Part shown: positions 8,292-18,874 of the stretch, in pieces
How positions within the stretch are numbered: position 1 is the first letter of the stretch
Layout: each line of letters begins with the position of its first letter
Assembly (NCBI RefSeq): GCF_024519455.1
Contig: NZ_JALJRY010000013.1
Coordinates: 186,001-250,000, forward strand
Direction: 5' to 3'
DNA from: Streptomyces sp. STR69
Lineage (GTDB): Bacteria > Actinomycetota > Actinomycetes > Streptomycetales > Streptomycetaceae
DNA: 64,000 bases
Made by a program: the position numbers and the translations under genes
Notes under the pieces: generated by a model
Told to the model about the DNA's origin: nothing
Seen by the model: the letters and a program-made list of their open reading frames with translations, nothing else
The model's database searches: none

Positions 8292-8903
8292 ATGCCTCCC
8301 AAGCGCCGTTATGTCTCCCCGCTGCGCGAACAGGCCGCCGCGCGGACGCGCGAGCTGATCCTCGAACACGCCACGGAGCTGTTCGCCGAGCGCGGCTATG
8401 GCCGGGTCACCGTCGCCGACATCGCCTCGGCGGCCGGTGTCGCCTCGAAGACGGTCTTCGCGAGCGTCGGCAGCAAGGGCGACATCCTGGATCACATCGT
8501 CGACCGGGGCGTGCTCGCCTCCGGCTACGACCAGGCCATGAAGGAACTGCTCGAACTGCGGAGCCCGGAGGCGGTTCTCAAGGCCCTGGCCCACGGCACT
8601 CGCCTGGGCAACGAGGGACAGTTCGCGGTGCACGAGGCGATCCGCAAGGCGCTGCCCGTCCACGAGAACGGCGAGGAGCTGTGGGAGCGCGCGACGGCCG
8701 CGTACCGGGACGCCCTCCGCACCGCCGCCCGCCATCTGCACAGTCTCACTCCCCCGCCGTCGCACTCGGCGAAGGAGACCGGCGACCTTCTCTGGTACTG
8801 GTTCGGCCCCACCGGCTGGCGCACGCTCGTGGTCGAGAACGGCTGGTCGTGGGACCGTGCCGAAGAGGTCCTCCACGGCACGGCGGTGGCCACGCTCCGC
8901 TGA
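8292..8903 (+). CDS. TetR-family transcriptional regulator
   Basis: A 203-residue protein with the TetR N-terminal DNA-binding domain at about residues 18-65: RTRELILEHATELFAERGYG, then VADIASAAGVASKTVFASVG, the recognition helix region, and KGDILDHIVDR. The C-terminal ligand-binding half is helical and not assignable. It faces the NTF2-like gene and the minus-strand detoxification block, its probable target, as TetR repressors usually control their divergent neighbour. The transcript may be leaderless (TAGGAT 6 nt before the ATG). The inducer is unknown. Confidence 0.93.
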   Translation: MPPKRRYVSPLREQAAARTRELILEHATELFAERGYGRVTVADIASAAGVASKTVFASVGSKGDILDHIVDRGVLASGYDQAMKELLELRSPEAVLKALAHGTRLGNEGQFAVHEAIRKALPVHENGEELWERATAAYRDALRTAARHLHSLTPPPSHSAKETGDLLWYWFGPTGWRTLVVENGWSWDRAEEVLHGTAVATLR

Positions 8904-9019
8904 CGGCGGTGGCCGAAGACCGAGCACCGCGCACGCACCGGCTGCAACCGGAGCGCCGTACACCGTCGTCAGAACCCCTAACTACTCATGTTTGTAAGGG
9001 CAGTTGGAAATCGAGAGCG

Positions 9020-9048
9020 TTGACATGCGCCACACTCGTCCCAAGGGT
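9020..9048 (+). promoter_or_regulatory. Candidate SigA/HrdB-type promoter for the lipoprotein-kinase operon
   Basis: TTGACA at 9020-9025 and AAGGGT at 9043-9048 are separated by 17 nt, close to the Streptomyces vegetative consensus. The lipoprotein ATG at 9075 follows about 20 nt after the expected start of transcription, with GGGAG as ribosome-binding site. Confidence 0.5.
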
Positions 9049-9074
9049 GCGGGCAGTAGGGGTGGGAGTGATGC

Positions 9075-9929
9075 ATGGCCGGGTGGAGACCAGTCTTAGG
9101 TACGGCGGCGAGTGTGCTGCTGCTGGCCGGATGCAGTGGCGGGTCGGGCGACGAGCCCAGGGCGGAGGGGACGCCGAAGAAGGGTGCCGACGCGTCGCCC
9201 TCGGTCTCGGAATCGGCGTCACCCGTGAACGAGCCGTACACGCTCGCCGAGGACCGGGCGCCGAGGACTCGGGCCGAGGCGGTGCAGTTCGTTCGTGAAC
9301 TCACCGTGCGCCCCGACTACTTCGGCACCGGATACCGCGAACGCGATCCCTTCGAGAGCGATCCGGCCGAGTGGGCCGTACTCGGCGCGGACTGCCTGTG
9401 GCGGCGCGAGGAGCTGCCGGGCACCGTACTGGCCAGCCTCACCCGGGCGTACGAGCTGCCCGCGAAGGGCGGCAAGGGGCCGGTGTACGTGTCGCTGACC
9501 GTCACCGTGCACCAGGACGTCGTGTCGGCGCGGCGCGACATGGCCGGGTCGCTGGAAGAGGCGCTGCGCTGCCCCGGGCAGCAACTGAACGCCACGGACC
9601 GGGTGCTCGGCCTGTTCTCCCGGGCCGACGCGTTCACCGACGGGCGGACCGTGATCTCCGACGACGACCTGACGGAGACCGGGACCTGGGTCGCCGGCGG
9701 CGGCAAGGCGCATCCCTTCGACTGGTACAAGTTCCGGATGGGGCCGGTCACCGTGGCCGCGACCGCGCGGCACGGCGCGGGCCGGACCGAGGCCGAGGAC
9801 TCCGACGTCACGACCGGCATGGGCAAGGGAATGACCTTCGTCGCGGCGAGCATCGACAGCCGGGGCAAGGCGGCCGATGCGGATGCGTCCCCCGCCGAAC
9901 CGACCGGGACGAAGGGGGCGGGACAGTGA
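9075..9929 (+). CDS. Predicted lipoprotein of unknown function, first gene of a receptor-kinase operon
   Basis: A 284-residue protein. MAGWRPVLGTAASVLLLAGC is a short signal peptide ending in a lipobox (LLAGC), so the mature protein should be anchored by the cysteine at residue 20 to the outer face of the membrane. A Ser/Gly/Glu-rich linker follows, then about 190 residues of mixed alpha/beta sequence without a domain I recognise. Its last codons overlap the GTG of the receptor kinase gene at 9926 (GTGA), so the two are made together. This context suggests an extracellular partner of the kinase sensor domains, for instance a ligand-presenting or sensing subunit; that role is inference only. 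Confidence 0.75.
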   Translation: MAGWRPVLGTAASVLLLAGCSGGSGDEPRAEGTPKKGADASPSVSESASPVNEPYTLAEDRAPRTRAEAVQFVRELTVRPDYFGTGYRERDPFESDPAEWAVLGADCLWRREELPGTVLASLTRAYELPAKGGKGPVYVSLTVTVHQDVVSARRDMAGSLEEALRCPGQQLNATDRVLGLFSRADAFTDGRTVISDDDLTETGTWVAGGGKAHPFDWYKFRMGPVTVAATARHGAGRTEAEDSDVTTGMGKGMTFVAASIDSRGKAADADASPAEPTGTKGAGQ

Positions 9930-12103
9930 GCGAACCGCTGCGGCCGTCAGACCCCTCCCGTATCGCGGGCTTCCGGCTGCTGCGGCGGCTCGGCGCGGGC
10001 GGCATGGGCGTCGTCTACCTCGGGCGCACCGACTCCGGGGCACTCGCCGCGGTCAAGGTGATCCGGGGAGAGGGCGCCGGTGACGAGGACTTCCGGGCCC
10101 GGTTCGCGCGGGAGGTGGAGCTGGCGCGGCGGGTGGACAGCCCCTGGGTGGTTCCCGTCCTGGACGCGGACGCCGGGACACGCGAGCCGTGGCTGGCCAC
10201 CGCTTTCGTCCCCGGGCCCTCCGTCGCCGAGGCGGTCGCCGCGCACGGCCCACTGCCGGCGCAGGCGGTACGCATCCTGGGCGGGCTGCTGGCCGGGGCG
10301 CTGGACGCCGTGCACACGGCCGGGCTCGTCCACCGGGACGTCAAGCCGGGCAACGTCCTGCTCGCCCTGGACGGGCCGCGCCTGATCGACTTCGGCATCG
10401 CGCGCGCCGTCGACGACACGGCACTGACCGCGTCCGGGCTGGTGGTCGGCACCCCCGGTTTCCTCGCCCCGGAGCAGGCCGAGGGGCAGCCCGCCACCGC
10501 TGCCGGCGACGTGTTCGCGCTGGGCTGCGTGCTGGCATACGCCTCGACCGGCGCACCGCCCTTCGGCACCGGGACGCCCGACGCCCTGATGTACCGCACG
10601 GTCCACGACGAGCCCGAACTCGCCGGTGTGGAGGGTGAGTTGCGGACCCTGGTGGAACGCTGCCTGGCCAAGGACCCGGACGCGCGGCCCACGGCCGACG
10701 ACATACGGGGCCTGCTCGCCGACGACGCTCCGGACACCTCCGGCGGCTGGCTCCCCGACCCCGTCGCCCGGATGGTCGCGGCACGGGCCGCCGAGAGCCT
10801 CGCCTTCCCGGACGTCGAACCCACGGTCCTCGACGATCCGGCCGTCCCCGTCCGGCACCCGGGCAGGCGCCGCCTGCTGTTGGCCGGCGGTGCGCTGCTG
10901 CTCGCGGGCGGCGGGACCGGAGCGGCGGTGTGGGCATCGGGGGACGACGAGAAGCCGTCCGCGGGCGCCGCACGTCCCGTGTACGTCCTCGGCGTGCACA
11001 CGACCACCGGCTCGACCGAGGCCGCCGTCAGCAGGGCCTCCGAGCGCGCCGCCCGCCTCGCCGTCGCCCAGCACAACGCCACGCAGGAGCGCTCCTACGA
11101 CCTGAAGGTGAAGGTCCTCGCCGACAAGGGCGACGCGGACACCGCGCGGGCGGTGGCCCGGACGTTCACCGCCGACCGGGACGTCGTCGCCGTGCTGGGA
11201 CCGGTCGCCGAGCTCCCCATGCAGCGGGCCGCGACCGTCTACGGCGCGGCGGGGCTGACCCATGTCTCCAGCACCACGGGCACGCAGGACTACTTCCTGA
11301 CGTCGCCCAAGAGTTCGTTCCAGAGCAGCCCCGCCCACGGCGCGCTCGGCACGTGGATCGGACTGCACGCCTACATAACCCGACAGGTGGTGCGAGCCGG
11401 CGTCGTGATCGACCGGGCCGGGGGCCCGGCCATGCAGGACGAGGGCACTCAGGTGGTCACCAACTGGCGCACCGTCCTCAAGGGCGAGGTCGTGCCCCGC
11501 GTCGTCGCGGAGGACACGGACGACGGTCCGAAGGCGGTGCGTGACGTGCTCGCCGCCGGTGTCAAAGCCTTTGTGTATCTGGGCGCCCTGGACGCCACCG
11601 TCCGCACGGCCCAGGATCTGGTCGCGGCCCGCTTCACCGGCCCGCGCTGGATGCAGCACCGGCTGTACGGCTCGGACTTCCCGCGTCTCGCGGGTGCGGC
11701 GGGCGACGGCTGGTACGTGGTGACGGACGCCGTGGACCCTTCCGTACTGACGACGAAGCGGGCCAAGGACTTCACCGCGGCCTGGCGGAAGCGCTACGGC
11801 AGCACTCCGGAGCCGTACGCGACCGAGGCGTACGACAGCGTGGGGATGCTGCTCGCCGAATTCTCCCGCACGGTTCCGGCCGGGGCGCGGCGGCGGCCGG
11901 TGCGGGCCGATCTCGCCGTGCGGCTGGCGAAGGTGAAGTACCAGGGCATCGCGCGGACGTATGCCTTCGGCGACTTCCACCAGTACGACAACAGCTCGAC
12001 GGGCTGGGCGGACGAGACCTTCGTCCACGAGGTGCGAGGCGGGCGGTTCCGGCAGCTGGGATCGCTCGGCGATCTGCATCGCGCGGCGGAGAGCCAGAGC
12101 TGA
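9926..12103 (+). CDS. Receptor Ser/Thr protein kinase with extracellular solute-binding (PBP type I-like) domain, copy 1
   Basis: A 725-residue protein. Residues 14-270 form a complete Hanks-type kinase: glycine loop LGAGGMGVVYLG, ATP lysine K44, catalytic loop HRDVKPGNVLL with D138 and N143, DFG at 155-157, and GTPGFLAPEQ. Around residue 313 a basic stretch (HPGRRR) precedes one transmembrane helix (LLLAGGALLLAGGGTGAAVW). The outer part (about 345-725) is a type-I periplasmic-binding-protein fold of the branched-chain amino-acid receptor type: RAARLAVAQHNA, VVAVLGPVAELP, ATEAYDSVGMLL. The usual PASTA repeats are absent. It should bind a small ligand outside and phosphorylate proteins inside. 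The GTG start overlaps the lipoprotein stop; a paralogue follows 51 nt downstream. Confidence 0.9.
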   Translation: MSEPLRPSDPSRIAGFRLLRRLGAGGMGVVYLGRTDSGALAAVKVIRGEGAGDEDFRARFAREVELARRVDSPWVVPVLDADAGTREPWLATAFVPGPSVAEAVAAHGPLPAQAVRILGGLLAGALDAVHTAGLVHRDVKPGNVLLALDGPRLIDFGIARAVDDTALTASGLVVGTPGFLAPEQAEGQPATAAGDVFALGCVLAYASTGAPPFGTGTPDALMYRTVHDEPELAGVEGELRTLVERCLAKDPDARPTADDIRGLLADDAPDTSGGWLPDPVARMVAARAAESLAFPDVEPTVLDDPAVPVRHPGRRRLLLAGGALLLAGGGTGAAVWASGDDEKPSAGAARPVYVLGVHTTTGSTEAAVSRASERAARLAVAQHNATQERSYDLKVKVLADKGDADTARAVARTFTADRDVVAVLGPVAELPMQRAATVYGAAGLTHVSSTTGTQDYFLTSPKSSFQSSPAHGALGTWIGLHAYITRQVVRAGVVIDRAGGPAMQDEGTQVVTNWRTVLKGEVVPRVVAEDTDDGPKAVRDVLAAGVKAFVYLGALDATVRTAQDLVAARFTGPRWMQHRLYGSDFPRLAGAAGDGWYVVTDAVDPSVLTTKRAKDFTAAWRKRYGSTPEPYATEAYDSVGMLLAEFSRTVPAGARRRPVRADLAVRLAKVKYQGIARTYAFGDFHQYDNSSTGWADETFVHEVRGGRFRQLGSLGDLHRAAESQS

Positions 12104-12154
12104 CGGAAGTCCGGGTCGGCGGACGGGAACGACGGGGAAACGGAGGCGGCCGAC

Positions 12155-14263
12155 GTGGAACGGCTCCTGCCCACCGATCCGTCCGTGATCGGCGGGCACC
12201 GGCTCGCCGGGCGGCTCGGCGCGGGCGGCATGGGCGTCGTCTACCTGGCGCGCTCACCGCACGGCGCCTGGTGCGCGCTGAAGGTGATCCGCGAGGAGTA
12301 CGCCGACGACCCCGGTTTCCGCGCCCGTTTCCGCCGCGAGGCCGAGCTGGCGTCGCGCCTCACCAGCCGGTGGACCGTGCCAGTGGTCGCGGCCGACGCC
12401 GACGCCCGCTCCCCGTGGCTGGCCACCGCCTATGTGCCCGGCCCGTCCCTCGCCGAGGCCGTGGCGCTGCGCGGCCCGTGGCCCGAGGCGCAGCTGCGCG
12501 GGCTGGGTGCCGTGCTGGCCGAGGCACTGGACGGGGTGCACGCGGCCGGGCTGGTCCACCGGGACGTGAAGCCCGCGAACGTGCTGCTCGCGGCGGACGG
12601 GCCACGCCTGATCGACTTCGGGATCGCGCGGGCCGTAGGCGCGACCGCGCTCACCGCGGACGGCTCCGTCGTCGGCTCCCCCGGCTACCTCTCGCCCGAG
12701 CAGGCCCGCGGACACACCGTCGGTCCGCTCAGCGACGTCTTCTCGCTCGGCTGCGTCCTCGCCCGCACGGCCACCGGCCGCCCGCCGTTCGGCACCGGCG
12801 GCGCGGCGGCCGTGCTCTACCGGACCGTCGGGGAGGAACCCGACCTGGACGGCATCCCGGAAAGCCTCGCCCGGACCGTACGACGATGTCTGGCGAAGGA
12901 ACCGGAGCGCCGCCCCAGCGCCCGTGAACTCCGTGACGTCTTCGGCGAGTTCACCGTGGACGAGTGGCTGCCCGAGGGGCTGCCTGCCCTGGTCGCCGCC
13001 CGTGCCGCACGCGTCCTGGACCTGCCCGTTCCCGACCCGACCGTGCTCGCCGGGCCCACCTCTGTGGACGCGCCGCCCTTGCCCACCCGGCGGCGCCTGT
13101 TCGTCGCAGGGGCCGCGCTCGGTGTCACCGCGGCGGCCGGGGCGGGGGCGTGGTGGCGGTGGGGCCGGGGCGCCGCGTCGGCGAACACCGGTTCCGTACG
13201 GCGCTCCCGCCATGTGGTCGCCCTGCTCGGCAGCCCGGACGACCCCTTCTTCACCGACCACGAGCGCGGCGCCCTCCTCGCCGTCGAGCAGCACAACCAG
13301 GACGCCGAGCGAACCCTGGACCTCGTCCTGCGCACCGCGGACGACGCCGGCACCGCGAAGGGCTCCGCCGCGGCGGCCACCCGGCTGGCCGCCGACCCGG
13401 ACGTCTCCGTGGTGCTCGCGGCGGGCCCGAACACGACCGTGCCCGCGGCCCTGGACCCGTGTGCGAAGGCCCGGCTGACCCTGCTGGTCACCCGCGCCGA
13501 CACCGACGTCCTCGACACCGTCAACGTCAACAGCGCGCTCGTCCTGCGCGCCACCCGGACCGTCGGCCCGTTCGCGGCACTGATCTATCTGAACCGGGTC
13601 GCCAAACCCGCCCGCACGGTGATCGTGCACGACCTGGCCACCGAGGTGGAGAGTCTGGCCACGGTCCGGATCACCACCGTCTACGGCAAGGTCGACGGCG
13701 AGACGTCGGTGGAAGAGGTCGCCCCGGACGAGGACTTCACCGGGGCCGCCGGCCGTATCGCCACGCACCCCCGCGACGCCGTGTTCTTCGGCGGGGTGAA
13801 CCCCGACCGCGCCGCCGCCTGCGCCCGCGCGCTGCGCGACGCAGGCCACAAGGGCGCCCGGGTCGCGGGAGAGCACGTCCTCGGCGCCCCCTTCCTCGCT
13901 GTCGGCGAGGACTGGCGGATCGGTACGAGTTACACCGACGCGAACGCCGACCCCCGTACCAAGGCGTTCGCCGCCGCGTTCCGTGCCCGCCACGGACACG
14001 CGCCGGGCCCCTGGGCGGCCGAGGCGTACGACGCCGTGCGGTTCGCCGCCCACGGCCTCGCCTCCGTCGGCGACGACGGCCGCACCGCCCTGCGCTCGGA
14101 ACTCCTGCGCCGCCCCTGGCAGGGCATCACCCGCCTCATGGACTTCGACGCCGCCACGCAGTACTTCGAGACGGGCGACGACGGCGGAGGGTTCCTGTAC
14201 CGGGTGACCGGCGGAGCCGCCCGCTTCGTGGCGCGGTCGCACGACATCGGCAAGAAGACGTGA
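12155..14263 (+). CDS. Receptor Ser/Thr protein kinase with extracellular solute-binding (PBP type I-like) domain, copy 2
   Basis: A 702-residue paralogue of the preceding kinase with the same architecture. Kinase domain: LGAGGMGVVYLA, K43, HRDVKPANVLL with D137, DFG at 154-156 and GSPGYLSPEQ. A single transmembrane segment near residue 315 (RRRLFVAGAALGVTAAAGAG) is followed by a type-I solute-binding domain (ALLAVEQHNQDAERTLDLVL, VVLAAGPNTTVPA, WAAEAYDAVRFAA). GTG start at 12155 with GGAGG 8 nt upstream. All catalytic residues are intact in both copies, so neither looks degraded. The sensor halves are clearly more diverged than the kinase halves, which suggests different ligands. It ends just before a strong hairpin terminator. 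Confidence 0.9.
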   Translation: MERLLPTDPSVIGGHRLAGRLGAGGMGVVYLARSPHGAWCALKVIREEYADDPGFRARFRREAELASRLTSRWTVPVVAADADARSPWLATAYVPGPSLAEAVALRGPWPEAQLRGLGAVLAEALDGVHAAGLVHRDVKPANVLLAADGPRLIDFGIARAVGATALTADGSVVGSPGYLSPEQARGHTVGPLSDVFSLGCVLARTATGRPPFGTGGAAAVLYRTVGEEPDLDGIPESLARTVRRCLAKEPERRPSARELRDVFGEFTVDEWLPEGLPALVAARAARVLDLPVPDPTVLAGPTSVDAPPLPTRRRLFVAGAALGVTAAAGAGAWWRWGRGAASANTGSVRRSRHVVALLGSPDDPFFTDHERGALLAVEQHNQDAERTLDLVLRTADDAGTAKGSAAAATRLAADPDVSVVLAAGPNTTVPAALDPCAKARLTLLVTRADTDVLDTVNVNSALVLRATRTVGPFAALIYLNRVAKPARTVIVHDLATEVESLATVRITTVYGKVDGETSVEEVAPDEDFTGAAGRIATHPRDAVFFGGVNPDRAAACARALRDAGHKGARVAGEHVLGAPFLAVGEDWRIGTSYTDANADPRTKAFAAAFRARHGHAPGPWAAEAYDAVRFAAHGLASVGDDGRTALRSELLRRPWQGITRLMDFDAATQYFETGDDGGGFLYRVTGGAARFVARSHDIGKKT

Positions 14264-14266
14264 GCG

Positions 14267-14306
14267 GTCGTTCAACACCCCTTGAGAGCAAGGGGAGTTG
14301 AACGAC
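14267..14306. terminator. Long bidirectional hairpin between convergent genes
   Basis: A near-perfect inverted repeat: outer arms GTCGTTCAAC/GTTGAACGAC, one A-A mismatch, inner arms CCCCTTG/CAAGGGG and a 4-nt loop, 17 pairs in all. It fills the gap between the kinase stop (14263) and the UvrA-like stop (14309), so it can serve as a shared terminator for both strands. Confidence 0.75.
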
Positions 14307-14308
14307 GG

Positions 14309-16699
<2,391 letters not shown>

Positions 16700-16796
16700 C
16701 GTGCGTTCCCTCCGTTTGCGCCGGGCCGCCGAGAGTCGATCGGCGGGACATCGCCCGGCTCGATCCAACCAGGCTTCGAGCGGTACGTCCGCTTCC

Positions 16797-16814
16797 GGTG
16801 CACGGTGCTGCACC
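16797..16814. promoter_or_regulatory. Inverted repeat upstream of the UvrA-like gene
   Basis: GGTGCA and TGCACC are perfect inverted 6-mers separated by 6 nt, about 100 bp upstream of the UvrA-like ATG and just past the MFS stop. It could be an operator or a weak transcription hairpin. Low confidence because short GC-rich dyads are frequent here. Confidence 0.25.
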
Positions 16815-16825
16815 TGGCAGTCACG

Positions 16826-18058
16826 CTAGGGGGAACGCGTGGCCTCGCGCTTCTCGAATCCTGACCGGTCCGCTCGCCTCCCGTCCTGGTGCGCACGGCG
16901 TACGTGGTGCAGGTGGCGGCCCAGCGCCACCACGGCCAGGGCGGCGACCAGACCCGTCACACCCCGCCAGCCGAACCGGTCGTACGTGCGCACACCCAGC
17001 CAGGAACCCGCGCTGCCGCCGAGGAACGCGCAGGTCATGTACGCGGTGTTGATACGGGCCCGGGCCTCGGGCCGCAGCGCGAAGATGCGGGCCTGGTTGG
17101 CGACCTGGCCGGACTGGACGGCGACGTCGAGCAGCAGCATGCCGGCGGCCAGGGTCAGCAGGCCTGCCCGGCCGCCCCCGGCGGCGGGCACGAGGAGCGC
17201 CGCCGAGGCGATCGTGCCGAGCATGGCGAGGAGGCTGACCGTGTCGGGGCCTCTGCGGTCGGCCAGACGGCCGGCGAGCGGGGTGCTGAACATGCTGGCC
17301 GCGCCAACCAGTCCGAGAATGCCCACCGCCTGGGCGCCCATGCCGTACGTCGGTCCGGTGACGAGCAGGGTGAGCGTGGTCCAGGCGGCGCTGAAGCCGG
17401 CGAAGACCATGGCCTGGTAGAGGCAGGAACGGCGGAGGTCCGGTTCGGTGCGCAGCAGCCGTAGCGGGGCGGATATCAGGGCCGGGTAGCCGTGCCGGGT
17501 GGACGGTGTGGTCGGCGGGACGGCGCGGGAGAGGATCGCTGCCAGCGCCAGGACGATCACCGCCGCCACGATGTACGGCGCCCGCCAGCCGAACCGTTCG
17601 CCGAGGGTGCCGCTGAAGGTGCGGGCCAGGAGGATGCCGCCGATCAGGCCGCTGAGGAGGGTGCCGGTGACGGCTCCTCGGCGTTCGGCGGGTACGAGTC
17701 CGGCGGCCATCGGGGTGATGATCTGGGGCACGACGGTCGTCACGCCGGTGACCGCGCTCGCGGCGATGAGCAGCGGGAGCGACGGTGCGGCGCTCGCGGC
17801 GAGCAGTCCGGCGGCGGTGAGCACCAGCAGGGTGACGATCAGGGGGCGGTGCGGGAGCCGGTCACCGAGGGGGACGAGGAGGAAGATCCCGGCGGCGTAC
17901 CCGAATTGGGCCGCCGTGACGACGAGGGCGGCGGAGCCGGCGGAGACGCCCAGGTCGGCGGCGACGAGCGAGCTGATCGCCTGCGGGAAGTAGATGGTCG
18001 AGACGCCCACACCGCAGGCGAGGGACAGGACGAGGATCACCCAGCGGGGCACGGACAC
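16826..18058 (-). CDS. MFS transporter (drug exporter-like)
   Basis: A 410-residue major facilitator protein with about 12 hydrophobic segments, starting VILVLSLACGVGVSTIYFPQ and continuing with LVPLGDRLPHRPLIV (the loop 2-3 motif in the form GDRLPHRP) and GRLADRRGPDTVSL at the start of the second half. The pattern is that of proton-driven effluxers related to the arabinose/sugar efflux and multidrug families. GTG start at 18058. It is divergent from a CGNR regulator gene, and an inverted pair of GAACCGGTTT sites lies between them, so the exporter is probably repressed by that regulator. Cargo unknown; the adjacent UvrA-like gene makes an antibiotic or intercalator plausible. Confidence 0.9.
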   Translation of the reverse strand: MSVPRWVILVLSLACGVGVSTIYFPQAISSLVAADLGVSAGSAALVVTAAQFGYAAGIFLLVPLGDRLPHRPLIVTLLVLTAAGLLAASAAPSLPLLIAASAVTGVTTVVPQIITPMAAGLVPAERRGAVTGTLLSGLIGGILLARTFSGTLGERFGWRAPYIVAAVIVLALAAILSRAVPPTTPSTRHGYPALISAPLRLLRTEPDLRRSCLYQAMVFAGFSAAWTTLTLLVTGPTYGMGAQAVGILGLVGAASMFSTPLAGRLADRRGPDTVSLLAMLGTIASAALLVPAAGGGRAGLLTLAAGMLLLDVAVQSGQVANQARIFALRPEARARINTAYMTCAFLGGSAGSWLGVRTYDRFGWRGVTGLVAALAVVALGRHLHHVRRAHQDGRRADRSGFEKREATRSP

Positions 18059-18069
18059 ACCTCACGCGA

Positions 18070-18138
18070 GAACCGGTTTGACTGGTTCGGCCGACGGTAG
18101 CAGGAGAGCCGTTCCACTGGCACCACTTAAACCGGTTC
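18070..18138. promoter_or_regulatory. Two inverted GAACCGGTTT sites between the MFS and CGNR genes
   Basis: GAACCGGTTT at 18070-18079 and its exact reverse complement AAACCGGTTC at 18129-18138 lie 59 bp apart, one close to each start codon. The similarity extends further: read from each gene, both sites continue as GAACCGGTTT-n-A-n-TGGT. This is a typical layout for an autoregulating repressor controlling a divergent pair; the CGNR protein is the obvious candidate binder. Confidence 0.6.
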
Positions 18139-18158
18139 CATGGGAGTAGGGTGAGGGC

Positions 18159-18707
18159 GTGCCATCGACTCCGCGCTTCCGCCAGGGTGCCGGGCGCCTG
18201 TGCCTGGACTTCATCCGTACCCTGCGCCACCGTGGTTCGCCCGGGGTGGTGGAGGAACTCCCCGACGCCGAGGCGTTGTCGGCATGGGTGCGGCAGTGCG
18301 GCCCGTGCGAGACAGGAGGGCACGCCGATGCGGCTCGGGCCCGCGACCTGCGCGAGGCGGTCTACGTCCTGATCACCGACGCCCGGTCCGGCCGGATGCC
18401 CGACGCGAACTCGCTCGCCCTGGTCAACGAGGCCGCCGCACATCCCGTCCCGGTACCGCGTCTGGACCGCGCGGGGCGGCTCGACTGGCTGGCCGAGGAC
18501 CCCGTCCGGGCCACCCTCGCCCTCGTCGCCCGCGACACCCTGGACCTGGTGACCTCCCCGTCGCTCGCCCGCCTCCGCAACTGTGCGGGCCCCGCCTGCG
18601 GCGCCCTGTTCCTCGACACCTCGCGCCCCGGGAACCGCCGTTGGTGCTCCATGGACACCTGCGGAAACCGCGCCAAGAAGGAGACGCTGCGCGGCAGGAC
18701 TGCCTGA
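18159..18707 (+). CDS. CGNR zinc-finger domain transcriptional regulator (ABATE/CGNR type)
   Basis: A 182-residue protein. The N-terminal half (RLCLDFIRTL, then a variable ligand-binding segment) matches the putative stress-induced/ABATE domain, and the C-terminus has the CGNR zinc-finger: CAGPACGALFLD, then RRWCSMDTCGNRAKK, with four cysteines in the expected order and the CGNR signature itself. Such proteins are predicted DNA-binding regulators, usually beside an exporter or oxidoreductase they control. GTG start at 18159. It faces the MFS gene across an intergenic region with paired inverted sites. Confidence 0.9.
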   Translation: MPSTPRFRQGAGRLCLDFIRTLRHRGSPGVVEELPDAEALSAWVRQCGPCETGGHADAARARDLREAVYVLITDARSGRMPDANSLALVNEAAAHPVPVPRLDRAGRLDWLAEDPVRATLALVARDTLDLVTSPSLARLRNCAGPACGALFLDTSRPGNRRWCSMDTCGNRAKKETLRGRTA

Positions 18708-18752
18708 TCAGCGCGCCAGAGAGAACTTGTTCACCTCTCCGCAACCGCCTTT

Positions 18753-18781
18753 GGGATCCACATACTTAAAGTGTGGATCCC
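18753..18781. promoter_or_regulatory. GGATCC-type operator, copy 1 (upstream of the lactonase)
   Basis: A perfect dyad: GGGATCCACA at 18753-18762, 9-nt spacer, TGTGGATCCC at 18772-18781. The two GGATCC cores start at 18754 and 18775, exactly 21 bp apart, as at 19771/19792 and 33045/33066. It lies about 95 bp before the lactonase ATG and is the most symmetrical of the three copies. GntR/FCD regulators bind dyads of this kind; the one encoded at 32948-32244 is the proposed binder. Confidence 0.7.
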
Positions 18782-18874
18782 GGTCCCCACACCCAAGAGC
18801 CGATCCCCCGAACATAGCCCCTGGCACCCCCGGAACGGATCACCCATGCACCTCCCACCCCACCCGCACACCTC

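Noticed and set aside
9947..12199. 750-codon minus-strand frame over kinase copy 1
   Set aside because: Antisense to a complete receptor kinase, and a similar antisense frame covers copy 2; both come from codon bias.
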